In this document: positions 40,101-50,215 of the stretch, one piece after another | Position numbering within the stretch: position 1 is the stretch's first letter | How the letters are laid out: every line of letters begins with the position of its first letter | Source: Kappaphycus alvarezii | Taxonomy: Eukaryota > Rhodophyta > Florideophyceae > Gigartinales > Solieriaceae | Direction of reading: 5' to 3' | NCBI GenBank assembly: GCA_002205965.3 | Contig: NADL03000066.1 | Coordinates: 1 to 64,000 of the forward strand | DNA: 64,000 bases | The notes under the pieces: generated by a model | The model's database searches: none | Seen by the model: only the letters and a program-made list of their open reading frames with translations | What the model was told of the DNA's origin: nothing | Made by a program: the position numbers and the translations under genes

Positions 40101-40489
40101 ACGATCTTTGTCCCTTGGCTGATAATTCGACCCTTTGGATCTTGATGGATCATGCTTTGTTTCAACACATGTACTATGACTGTATCTGAGCGTACATCCT
40201 CGCCTTACCGAGTGTAGATCGTTCAGCGGTACTGGTGTGACGCAGCAAGTCACCATACTTTGATCAAGACCGAGCGAACGGAAGTTCAGTTTTTTCGTCA
40301 ACATTGTCGTCAACAACGCGATACAGCAATGGGAAGTGGAGGTTCTCAACTGGGATTCTCACCTACCAAACAAAAAAATGGCTCTATTTATACCTTACCC
40401 TTGCCATTTCTACTTTTCCAATTACTTTTAGGGCTTTTTGGGTGTTCTCAGCGGTTCGATTTTGCATGCCATCGCTGATTTTGGAATTT

Positions 40490-40568
40490 TTGCGGTGTTC
40501 ATTTGGTAGAGTGGCAGTTTGGCCACTTTTCTTTTAGCGGTCTCGAGTTCGATTCCTGGTTTTACGCA
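40490..40568 (+). other. tRNA-like module with A and B boxes (pol III type-2 promoter-like)
   Basis: TGGTAGAGTGG at 40504-40514 fits an A box, and GAGTTCGATTCC at 40545-40556 fits a B box, at the spacing seen in tRNA genes and tRNA-derived SINEs. A strong hairpin (GTGGC...GCCAC) follows the A box. The acceptor and T stems pair poorly, so this is a tRNA relic or SINE head rather than a working tRNA. It ends about 20 nt before the 3' LTR of element B. Confidence 0.35.
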
Positions 40569-40586
40569 TTCGTGCGAAGGGAAGAG

Positions 40587-40710
40587 TGTTGCGCCACATA
40601 CATTGTAAGACTTCTGAGCCTACTGTAAGCAATTTCGCTGTGATGTGCCGTCGCCCTACTCACGACGTCGTATATTATCTTGTGCCTCCTCGCAACGGAA
40701 TTCACGAGCA
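40587..40710 (+). repeat. 3' LTR of element B (shared part)
   Basis: Starts TGTTGCGCC directly after a purine-rich tract, as expected of a 3' LTR, and matches 37023-37142. Differences between the copies are scattered substitutions. Confidence 0.65.
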
Positions 40711-40919
40711 GGCAAGGAAGAATTGTTTATTCAGTGAACCGCTAACACGCTTGCTGATATCCTTCGCCTTTCGTGTCAACTCCCTTAACCCTCTAACATC
40801 TCTTTACCCTCTCCTTTATCCTATCACACCCTCCTTCTAGAGAGCTTGTAGTCTTTGCGTGCTACGCTGATCACGCAGTTAAGCCAAAAGTGCAAAAGTA
40901 TGCTTGAGTTTCGCAAATA

Positions 40920-42190
40920 TTTTGCTGTACAGTAACAAATATAATGTATTGTACACCACTGTGCACTACTGTACTTTACAGTACAGTTCTAAGTGCGGTA
41001 TTTGTCGAAAGTACCAGAATACATAAACTCTACTATTTACAGTCCTGCAGTGTAACTATTTTGCTCTTTCTATTATTTCTATTCTATGTAGTCTATATTT
41101 TCTCTGTCTTATCGACCTTTTATCGATGCCTGTTAGCACCTTTGTAGTGCCAGGGTCACTAGGACCTTCCGCAGGACTATTCTCCAGAGATTTCAGCTAT
41201 TATTTAATAGATTTGATAGAGACAGTCGACGGCATCTACTGCCTACAGAAGGCCTCACCACCTTGAGTAGCAAAGTAAAAATTAATAGTATCATTTTTAC
41301 ATTCAACCTATTCAGCTGTTATAGACTAGCAAAAACTTCTACCTTTTCTCAAGCTCCCCATTAACGCCGCTAGTCTTCTTTTTATTCCTTCAATATTCTT
41401 TAATTTACTTCAACTGTACGGTATGTGGTATAGTACAGCACTGTAGCACTGTACTGTACTGTAGCAGGGTAGAGTATAGTACAGAACTGTTAAGGTTCAA
41501 TTAGTACGTGGCATGTCGTACGTGTATTTTCAGCCTAGAACAGTGGCGGTTGCATTATCGGAACATTGCATTAGTACATGCATTCGTATCAAATGCAACT
41601 ATTGTATTTGATACAATTGCTGTATGTATTTGATGCATTTAAGTGCACAGTTAGACAGTAATAACTTAACGGCACCTCGTGATTCTACATGAAAACAACA
41701 ATCCGGGGCCAATAGGGCCGGTGAGGCATCGGTGCTTGGGGGTACAGCAGTCCTGGTCCGTACTTTACAACTTCGGAGTGAAGTTTTAACTGTGAGAATC
41801 GGATTTCTTGTCTCTTTCGTTCCTTCGCGCACTCGTCCCGTCAGCCCTCGACGGCCTTCCTTTTCTTGACCCTCTGCGGTCTCGACTTCGCGCGTCCAGT
41901 GCACGTACAGTAACACGGAGGCGGTCACACTACATTACAGTAAACAACAACTGTATTGTTGTCACTTTATTTGATGGCCCATTCAGCCGGACCCGGCTTG
42001 CCCCTCCTGGGCCAAATCACAACAGTACACAGCTCCGCTCACAAGAAGTCTGTAACAATAACAGTACAGTACTATACTATGAATACTGTGCAGTACAGTA
42101 CTGTGCAGTATTGTACAGTATTTCACAGTCCAGTGCGGTAAATATGCACTGTATGTACAGTACTGAACAGTACTCTACTGTACTTAGGGC
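40920..42190. repeat. GTAC-palindrome low-complexity repeat field
   Basis: Imperfect repeats built on TACTGTACAGTA cluster at 40925-41010, 41415-41490 and 42055-42185. The unit is self-complementary, so any strand can fold into hairpins. Similar patches occur at 36900-37010, 49390-49580, 62700-62775 and 62985-63010. Minor frames inside are not credible genes. Confidence 0.75.
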
Positions 42191-44170
42191 GAAGTGACTA
42201 GATGAAAGTTTCGCTGATAAAATCTTACAATTTTGGCCCTACTAAAAAGTTGGAATTTCTGAGTCAAAATTGAATTCATAATATGTCCTATAAAATTGCT
42301 TATAGTACCTGCAATTTATGGCTATTAAAAAGAATCATAAACAAATAATGCTTATTTAAATTGAAAAAAGAATATGCCAAAACCCGAAACATGGTACTGA
42401 AAATTTTTGAAAGCCCTGTTTCAGTCCAATTTTTGCTTTCATTCTTATTACAAAATACGTAACATCTTTGATTTTTTCCCCTCAAATTTAGAATTTCCGG
42501 TACTTTGAACTGTATTAAGAAGAATGAAAAGGAATTATTGTTGAAAAAGATTTAGATGTGAAAAGGAATATAGAAAAAAGTAGCTGCAAATATTTGCAGT
42601 TTCTTTTTCCTCATTAAAGTTTTACAAAAAACGATATGTGAACAAGATTTTGTAGTTATGAAATATATAATTTAACATTTCATAAAATATCTACTTCCAC
42701 TTCAGAGAAATAATGAGTAAAAATGAATGATAAACTTAGTTGAACAAAAAATGGAAACTCTTGGATACAAATTACCACAAAAAAAATTTAAGTATCTCAA
42801 TTGAGAATCGTAACCCAGTTAACTTCAATGTATGTTATTTCTGATTTCATATTTAAGTTTTCTTGTAGGTGAACTAATTTGGTTAAACATTATTGCGTTC
42901 ATGGATCCTGGTAATTTAACTCCTTAATTCTGCATATACGTATTTTAATCTGAAGCTTCTTTATATAAAGCAAAACTTCACCGTAAACTTAATTTCGACG
43001 CAAATTCAAAATTTTAGGCAACTTTTCAATGGCTTCACCATCGTATGTTGCCGTATTGACATTTGCTTCTGCTGTTAAGTGCCTTGTGAGGGATTGCTCA
43101 AGTAAACCTATTACTTACCACATGTTTCATTTCCCTTTGCGGATTGACTCTTTTAGTTTGTAAAAATTCTCCGCTTCAAATCCCTGAAAGAAGACAAATG
43201 GGAATTTTTCCTGTCCATCTTCTCTGGACACTCTATTTCTTAACAGGATAAAAATCAGAATATATAGATTGGTCATTTTCTGGTTGTGAGGAGGATACGT
43301 TTCGAATGTGGTTATGGAAAGTGATTAATTGTCTGGCAGAAACTGAGTTGATATGTTTGAATTTTTTGAGATTTTTTATAAATCAACGGATATTTTTCAT
43401 ATTCATTGGTCAAATAGAATCCGTAATCCTCCCTTTTCTCGCTGCTAGGCTTCCTCTGATGCAATTGATTGCCATGTTAATGAGACCGGGAGTTCAGTAT
43501 TTGCTGGTATTCGGAGAAGCTACATTCCTCATGGCTAAAGTATGAAATTATGGTGAGCATGGGAGTGGTGATATTGTATGTATTACTAGATCATTTCCAT
43601 GTGGAAATCATCTTGATGTCAATATTTGTTGGTTAAATCTCAAGAAGAAGTTCCTGCATTGTGGAATTGTTGTTGCAGATAAGGTTTCGCCAGGCCATAT
43701 GCGCGTCCGCGGAACAACACTCCAAATGGATGCCGCGATTTTTGGATGAATCCGAGCAAGACATGAAGTTGCGAATATCGTATTAAGCAGTTCAATGTAT
43801 TGTCGGTTCCATTAAGGCACGGGTTGTCCCTGTATCGAATCTGTTTTATCGAAGTATCATGTTTGGTCCAGTCTATATTCGAAATTGGGCACATATCTTG
43901 ATTTGTAAATTGAAAACAATTTCTGATCGCAATCTAATGTTTTGGTTCAAAGTTTGTAACTGGTGATTTTTGTTTGCAATTTTTCTGTAGAATAGGCATT
44001 GAGTATTATAGGGCATTTATTATTACCCGCCTTACATCGAATGTCATACCCTTTTCTGAAATTCTATGGAGTCGCTGATTGGAAACTTAGTCACTGGTGT
44101 TTTTTATTTTTGTATTCGAAATCATCTACTTTTGCAGGATTGAGATTCGTGTGTGCTAGAAAAGGATTGA
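42191..44170. other. AT-rich DNA, no supported gene
   Basis: AT-rich, with short frames only. The frames at 43306-43545 (plus) and 43640-43894 (minus) have no recognisable motif or splice support. Confidence 0.5.
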
Positions 44171-46400
44171 ATGAAACTTTACTTCATTGAGTATCTATGG
44201 GATGGCCCCCCGATAAGAAAGCCCAGCTCCGAACACAAGTTAGAATTTTACCTCTGTGTTCCTGCATCCCCTGTCTTTGGAGATTTCTTTTGATTCCTGG
44301 AGTACCATACTCTTTCAAACAAGTGCCAATCTGCAGCAGCATTCATTGACTGCTCACATAATTGCTTCACTTCACTCCTACGTTGCCGCTTCGCCGTCCT
44401 CTGAGCTGGCGATAATGGCAGCAAAAAATTGGCGACGCACAAATCAACAGTTCGAAATAATTTGCTAATGGGCAAACACGACATTATATTTGGCCTTGTG
44501 AAAAAAAATTAACCACGTATCGATCTCCAGACAATTTCCTGAGCAGCTCAGCCGTTATTGCAAATGTGGGGAAATTCTGAACGTGGCGCGTCTTGGAGCA
44601 GTCATAGAATACACCATTGCCCACACTGCGCTACTTTCTTGAGTATCGGGATATACGCAGCGTTGCGGAAAAGTCGTTGGGATCAGTACACTGTTAGTGT
44701 GCTTTGTTGCGTGCTTTTCAGCAGCCAAAAAAGCCCAGATGGTAAGTCGGAAATCATCAAGGTCAGCCAGAGAACAGAATGATGAGGCTGGTACCCGCGC
44801 CATCCATAGATGAAACGCCTCCAATGCTGCACCCTAGCTAGGAATCAGGAATAACGTGGAATTTCAATGCTCCAAAGGGAAATGGCAATTGATTGAGTCT
44901 CGTTTGTTATGCTTGTGTATGGAGGTGTTCGCACGTGCCGCAAGGAAAGAAGAGCACTCTAGAGCAAAACTTAGCTTCTATGTAACTCACCTCCACAAAA
45001 GGCAGTATCTCGAAAGCTTCGAGGACGCTGTAAGGACGGCTCAAATGCCGCGAACCGCTGCCCTCTACAACCGTTTTGAGCACTTCAATGATCTTATAAT
45101 TGTGGCATTAGCACTAACAATGCCAACAAGGAATTCTGACCTTTGGCGAAACCGGCAGTTGATCTGACTGCCGGAGGCATCGAGTAGACTGTATTTTCAG
45201 TTTGGTTTTGTGACGAACCATCTATGGTTGTTCATCAGTTGCGACAGATGCATGATGCCCTTAGAACTCACTGTGACTCGTCCATATCCGTTTCAAACAC
45301 CAGGTTAAAGGTTTTGCCCAACTCGAACATCTCCAGTTACACCATCCCACCTCGTCTCAGGACTTCCACAACCATGCATTTACTGGTATACGCCTCGCCC
45401 ATCACTGACGACTTATCCTACACAACGCACTAATAACGGCGTGGATACAACCACCACATCTTCCATAACTAAAATAACCCAAATATTTTTCCTTCTCAGA
45501 GGCAATCTTGGGGTTTTTGAAATGATTAGAACAGGGGTCCGCTTGTTCCCAAATACATTAATAGGAATTGAGCAATATGAAGCAGTATGAAAATGGCCTC
45601 AGATTCCCTGAAAGCTAATTCGAGGCCAGCTAGAAGGCAGACTGTATTGAACATAGCAGCGGTCGCAGAGTGCCTTTGTAAGGGTTCCCGCGCACCTTCC
45701 CGTATAATTTCATAGCCCTCACAGCAACACGTCCTGTAACTTCTGTTATGCATACAGTACGTGTCAGGAGGCCAGCCTCCGAAAGTTAACATAAGGCGCA
45801 TGTACCAGTCTGCCTCGAACGGAAGTTGTGATGAAGGGCTGGTACCTTTGGTACTTGGCGGTTCAGGCTGCATTTTGAGAGGTCAGCGGGTTGAACGACC
45901 TCACCCTCGTGTTCGAAGGCACTAAAGGATTGACGAAGGTAAAGTCAAAGAAGTCAGTCCTCCTCGGCTCTCATTGCCCGAATATTCGGTCTTGTGCGGT
46001 GAAGACCCTCCTGCGGCTCAACGACAGGATTTCGGGTGGCTTCGGCCAAGTCCCGGCCAGAGGAGTCACTTGACGGTCAAGTCGATTTCCTCTCTGGGAA
46101 CCATTGAGGCAATAAAGGAGGTGGTCACAATACCGTGCACATCCAAAGTTTCCGATCTGTTAAGTACTGGGCGTGGTGTGTTGGGAGAATGATGAAAAGA
46201 TCCTTGAGCTGCTCAGCCACAGCGAGTGGCTACAGCTGGTCGTCAGCATCTTTTATCTTTTTTTCGTGAATTCTAATTTTTGCCTTTATTATACTATATA
46301 TATTATATGTATTGTGTGTTTCATAGGAAAAAAAATTTGTGTGATTTTAATTAGTTAAGTACTGTACTTCCCCGTCGACTCTGAAAGATTTTATAGATTT
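44171..46400. other. Moderate-GC DNA with open but unidentified frames
   Basis: Several frames are open for 60-115 codons on both strands (for example 44856-45167, 45526-45873 and 45891-46192). None carries a known domain or good start and splice signals. The stretch has gene-like composition compared with its AT-rich left neighbour and could be worn mobile DNA or a decayed gene. A TATA-like run lies at about 46290-46305, upstream of the elongase. Confidence 0.35.
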
Positions 46401-46590
46401 CGATGAATATTCATTTTGATCGGCTTTTGCTCCGGGCGTGTCGAGTGGTGGGTGCTCTTTGCGTGCGGGGAGAACATCCTGGCATAACTGCTATGCGCAT
46501 CAAATTCAACGCCTGTCATCGACATCTGGCGATCACCTCTTTCCTCAAACGCACCGTTCTTCTTCATCTACTGCAAGTAATAAGGTCGTC

Positions 46591-47568
46591 ATGGCAGCAT
46601 CACAGCTATCCGATGTCGCGTACAATGCTACAACCATTCTTGACCCTGCCGCGCAGATTTTTTCCGATCAACTGCACGCCATCGTCAATTCCCTCTCAAA
46701 ACCGGTCTCCCCGTTGGCGAAACCGCTTCTCTCTAGCCTCGCTCCATATGGCCGCCAATTTGATGATCTCTTCATGGGGTACTTTGGCCCCGTTCATCCT
46801 CAGTCCTCTTCGTTCCCCCTCATGACGCCGCATCATGCCCTTTTGTTCGCCCTATCGTATCTCGCATTCGTCTTTACTTGTGCTCCTCTCTTCTCCCTTG
46901 TCGGCTTTTCCCTAAAACTCAAACCCCTCATGCGCTGCTACAACCTTTTCATGGTGATGCTCTCCTCGTATATGTGCATCAAGGCGATCCTCCTTGCACG
47001 CACACACCACAACTCGTTGTTTTGCGTCCCAATGCTCGAGGGCGCCGCCGGTGCGGAGTTTGCCCAGCTGGTATGGGTTTTTACTTACTCCAAAGTCATC
47101 GAATTCCTGGACACCGTCTTCATGATTTTTGAGGGTCGTCTCCGTCAAGTCAGCTTCCTTCACGTCTATCATCATGTCACCATCCTTACTTATTGGTTTA
47201 CCATTACGTGGGTAGCACCGGGTTCAGATGCCTATTTTTCTCTTGCGGGTAATTCGTTTATCCACATCTTAATGTATGGATATTACTTACTTGCATCGTT
47301 TGGTTATTCGCCGTGGTGGAAATACTACATTACAAAGGCCCAGATCACCCAATTTTGTCTCTTCTGCGTGCAAAGCATTTACGTCGGCTACGTGATGCCC
47401 GAGAGGGAGTGCGACTTTCCCGGGGTGCTCGCCAAGGGCCTTCTTTGGTACATGCTCACACTTATTGCCTTGTTCCTTCACTTTCTGATTACAAATAAGG
47501 GCAAAAAGAAGAGAAAGTCAGCAGCGATTGCCCAGAATCCTATTTCGGTAAAGGCCAAGAGCCAGTAA
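46591..47568 (+). CDS. ELO-family very-long-chain fatty acid elongase (3-ketoacyl-CoA synthase)
   Basis: This 325-residue, single-exon ER membrane enzyme catalyses the condensing step of fatty-acid elongation (acyl-CoA plus malonyl-CoA to 3-ketoacyl-CoA). ELO signatures are all present: KVIEFLDTVFMIF (168-180), the histidine box HVYHH (191-195), NSFIHILMYGYY (221-232) and ITKAQITQF (247-255). About six to seven hydrophobic segments span residues 85-300, and a lysine-rich tail (KGKKKRKS, 303-310) is of ER-retention type. Length is normal for the family. The ATG at 46591 is the first in this frame; the frame is open back to 46438 but without another ATG. Upstream ATGs at 46403 and 46493 lie in a different frame, so the transcript probably starts after them. 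Substrate preference (saturated or C18/C20 polyunsaturated) cannot be read from the sequence. It converges with the gene at 48467-49231. Confidence 0.95.
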   Translation: MAASQLSDVAYNATTILDPAAQIFSDQLHAIVNSLSKPVSPLAKPLLSSLAPYGRQFDDLFMGYFGPVHPQSSSFPLMTPHHALLFALSYLAFVFTCAPLFSLVGFSLKLKPLMRCYNLFMVMLSSYMCIKAILLARTHHNSLFCVPMLEGAAGAEFAQLVWVFTYSKVIEFLDTVFMIFEGRLRQVSFLHVYHHVTILTYWFTITWVAPGSDAYFSLAGNSFIHILMYGYYLLASFGYSPWWKYYITKAQITQFCLFCVQSIYVGYVMPERECDFPGVLAKGLLWYMLTLIALFLHFLITNKGKKKRKSAAIAQNPISVKAKSQ

Positions 47569-48466
47569 AGTTTATCTTGGTTGTAAACCTGTTAAGTTTG
47601 TGCGATTCTTAAGCGCCCCACCCCCCACCGCGTGGTCATACACTTGTGACCAGTATGCGCGAGGCATTCGCGGAGAACGTCCTTGAGTCGAGCACTGAAT
47701 CGAAATCAGATAACGTGCGGTTTTCTGTGTAATGGAAAAGGACCTTGACGGCGAGATCTATCGACTGGCGGCATTCTGCCGGTGAAAGTCTGCCGGCAAT
47801 ATTTCGTACGGTTTTCGCGATCTACTTAATGACTTTTCGACGTCTAACTATATGTTGTAAATGTTACAGTCATTCATTTATTCACTTGGCCATTCGGCAA
47901 GTAGTTCTGCTCTTTGGTAGCACCATCCCTAGACACTTTTCTGATCAGGCTTCACGGCCTACCACAAGGCAGGGAAAGGCAGGTTGTAGCCTAGGTTGCA
48001 AGTGCCATTCAGTTCTTGCTACGCGGCTGAAAACCCAAGGATATGCGGTTGGTCTCGCATAGATTTTCAAAGCTTTTCAATAGTTTAATGATGACGTCGG
48101 CGATTTCACACGTTCAGAGGTCCTAGTTTCGACTAGGAAAACGCAAAATGCCATAATGGCGTTCACTATGGTCGCTATGTTGCTGATGTCACAGCAGTTA
48201 GTTTCTCGGGTTGACCAGAATCTGTGCTAAAGCCAGGCTTCCAAGGTGGCGTATGAGCGGCGGAATTGACGCGGTCTTTTCCCACGAGAGAGAGGACAAA
48301 GGGCAATCCTCAAGCTTACTTGAACAGTCCTCCACAAATATCGTACGTTGCGTTCGTAGCCATATCTTTGGAATCTGAATTTGACCATTCCATGCCGAAA
48401 GCCAATCTTCACGACGTGCGAACCCAATGCTCGGACGAGGCATGGCGAGCGGTAACATAAGAGTAT
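47569..48466. other. Intergenic DNA between convergent genes
   Basis: This stretch of about 900 bp holds the 3' ends of the elongase (plus) and the proline-rich protein (minus). Short frames on both strands lack domains. No canonical AATAAA follows the elongase closely; a TGTAAA near 47583 is the nearest related element. Confidence 0.5.
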
Positions 48467-49231
48467 CTAGTCCCTAAAAGTCCTCTTTTTCTCTCTTTTT
48501 AGAGGATCGGCGCCGAAACGACCTTCCATACCTTCGACCAAGCCGTACGGATAGGCTGCGGAAGGGGGTGCAAATCCAAAGGTGAGATCCGTGGGAGCCA
48601 ATTCACGTGCCAAACGACAAAACTGAACCTCTGAGATGTTTGAACAGCGGCGTGCCTCGCGATGTTCCTCGTCTGCGACAGCAAGTAAATGACGGAAAGT
48701 GGGGGTATGGTATGGAGGGGTTGGAGGGGTGCGACGAGCGGTCGGGATGAAGGGGTTTGCATCAGGACGGACAGGTGGGCGTCGTGAGGGACGGCTTGGT
48801 ACACGACCCGAGGGTAGATATAGCTGAGTTGTAGGGCCTTTGGGAAAGTATCGGATGGAACAGAGGACGTCTTTACTGGGGGGCGGGATGATGCGGCGCG
48901 GAGTTTTTGCGACTTGAGCTTGTTGTTGCTCAGGAGTGAGGTTGAAGGTAACTCGGCGGGGATTGTGAGGGGGAGGACTGGGGTGATTTGGAGTGACGGC
49001 GGGAGTGACGGCGGGAGTGACGGCGGCAGAGAAAGAGAGACGACGGGGTTGTATGTTTGATGGGGAGGGGGAATTGAGAGGTTGATGAGGGTGAAATGGG
49101 GACGGGTTGTGGGGGGAATTTCGTGCTTCTCGACGAGTCTTGTCGGCGCCTAGTATCCAAAGGAAGACGAGGATTGTCATGGTGAAGATGAAAAGGAGGT
49201 AAATGGCGCTGAACAGGAAGAAGATATCCAT
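48467..49231 (-). CDS. Proline-rich single-pass membrane protein, unknown function
   Basis: This is an uninterrupted 254-codon frame with ATG at 49231 and stop at 48467. Residues 3-27 form one strong hydrophobic segment (signal anchor), followed by basic residues (KTRREAR), which predicts an N-out/C-in or type II-like anchor. The middle (35-175) is very rich in Pro, Ser and Arg and includes three perfect AVTP repeats (70-81). Two similar basic motifs, PRRLSFS (62-68) and PRRVTFN (91-97), occur there; the second matches the RVxF docking motif of protein phosphatase 1. The C-terminal 75 residues (HLLAVADEEHREARRC to GLVEGMEGRFG) look folded, with mixed helix propensity. GC-rich third positions resemble the elongase, supporting a host gene. 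I recognise no family. It could also be an accessory ORF of a mobile element, since a retrotransposon end lies 1 kb away. Confidence 0.6.
   Translation of the reverse strand: MDIFFLFSAIYLLFIFTMTILVFLWILGADKTRREARNSPHNPSPFHPHQPLNSPSPSNIQPRRLSFSAAVTPAVTPAVTPNHPSPPPHNPRRVTFNLTPEQQQAQVAKTPRRIIPPPSKDVLCSIRYFPKGPTTQLYLPSGRVPSRPSRRPPVRPDANPFIPTARRTPPTPPYHTPTFRHLLAVADEEHREARRCSNISEVQFCRLARELAPTDLTFGFAPPSAAYPYGLVEGMEGRFGADPLKREKKRTFRD
48991..49026. repeat. 12-bp tandem repeat, three perfect units
   Basis: Three identical 12-bp units (GAGTGACGGCGG on the plus strand) lie inside the proline-rich protein gene and encode the AVTP repeats. The unit length keeps the frame, so copy number could vary without loss of function. 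Confidence 0.85.
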
Positions 49232-49781
49232 GACGACGTGGTGGGGAAGATTGAAGAGACGAGTGGTGTGGTGATGTGGGTGGAAAAGGATTTGTGGGGT
49301 AAGCGGCGCAAGCGGGTGGGATGATGCAGGAGAGGAAGAGAAAAATAATCCTACTGCGGTTGCAGCTTGCGGTTGACCTAATTTCGCTTTCGGTACAGTA
49401 CTGTAGCTGTCGGGTTGATCGGAAATGTCAGTAACCTGCAGTGGACTTTCCTCTCAAGCTTCAGAGCCAATGGTAAGACAGCTGGGCCGTCCCGAATGCA
49501 GTGGACACTGGACACCGTAGAAGCTACTGTAATTGCTGTAAATGGGGCAAACTAATGCCTGTACAGTACAGTAAACCACGGAATTGTTCAGTCGGTATTT
49601 TCGAGAAAAAACAAGCCCTTATCAATTGAAGGGAGAAAATTACAACAAATGTTGCTTCTGCCTCTTCTCCACGTTTGACGCACAAAGCAGCCACGTTTTC
49701 AACGCGTCAATCCCGCCAGAGACGCTTACGGCCCCCGGGTTTTGAGTTACGCGCCCTAGCTAGACCTTGGCCCCTACCAGC
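49232..49781. other. Upstream region of the proline-rich protein gene
   Basis: Holds the presumed promoter of the minus-strand gene and two small GTAC-palindrome patches (49393-49410 and 49560-49575). No clear TATA box is seen for the minus strand. Confidence 0.4.
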
Positions 49782-50207
49782 ATGAGACACTCACCCAACG
49801 AACCACTCCCAAGGCCCGCACATTCTGGTATGGAGAACTTTACCATAGATCGAATATATCTTCCAATAGTAAAAACACCCAAAGTTTCCCCCTTCTGGTA
49901 TGATGACCTTTTGGACGCCTATCCCATTTCTCGGAACCACTCCGCCTCATCCGTCCGCCGTCGCGCTCGCCGCAACTCTCTTCTCTCCATTTGCGCCCCT
50001 GCTTTCCTCGGTGCCCATCCTTTTGCCACCTCCAAGGTCCACAATGATGTCTGCTCAGTAATGCTGTGCCAACCTCTTGACCTCCTCATCTACGAGCACT
50101 CGGTAACCGCGATCCGTTTCCACCATTGCCGTGCCCCGATGGGCCTCGATGCAGTCAGGAAGAAACTTTACTTCATTGAGTATTTATCGTGTACACTGCA
50201 GGACTGA
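49782..50207 (+). CDS. Unidentified 141-codon ORF
   Basis: An open frame from ATG at 49782 to the stop ending at 50207. Codon use is GC3-rich in its middle part, like the elongase, and the product has a basic helix-like stretch (SVRRRARRNS) and an aromatic-rich end (KLYFIEYL). No family is recognised. It lies tail-to-tail with the retrotransposon end at 50216, so it may be chance coding in that element's 3' region. A 22-nt piece encoding KLYFIEY also occurs at 44173-44194. Confidence 0.3.
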   Translation: MRHSPNEPLPRPAHSGMENFTIDRIYLPIVKTPKVSPFWYDDLLDAYPISRNHSASSVRRRARRNSLLSICAPAFLGAHPFATSKVHNDVCSVMLCQPLDLLIYEHSVTAIRFHHCRAPMGLDAVRKKLYFIEYLSCTLQD

Positions 50208-50215
50208 CTATACGG

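Larger units (their letters stand above)
37023..40710 (+). mobile_element. Ty1/Copia LTR-retrotransposon fossil (element B)
   Basis: Direct repeats of about 120 bp, each starting TGTTG, lie at 37023-37142 and 40587-40710. Inside, in order, are a Gag-like region (37081-37950), a protease-like VDTGALTSVIG (about 38000), GAG-pre-integrase LHRQFAHPSAMKL (about 38436), integrase blocks (NERIMMDIMHL, then EAHNALGFGERYHHPLR near 38890-38940), a late RT block (LRSDTSMYS and SGTYFDDML, about 39035-39115) and RNase H (LIGYSDASFASNYDLTSQLGY near 39490-39560, ending KNADGLTKAM). A purine tract just before 40587 acts as the polypurine tract. The element is broken in several places and its polymerase part is short. 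Repeats about 88-90% alike suggest moderate age. It is GC-richer than its surroundings. Confidence 0.85.
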
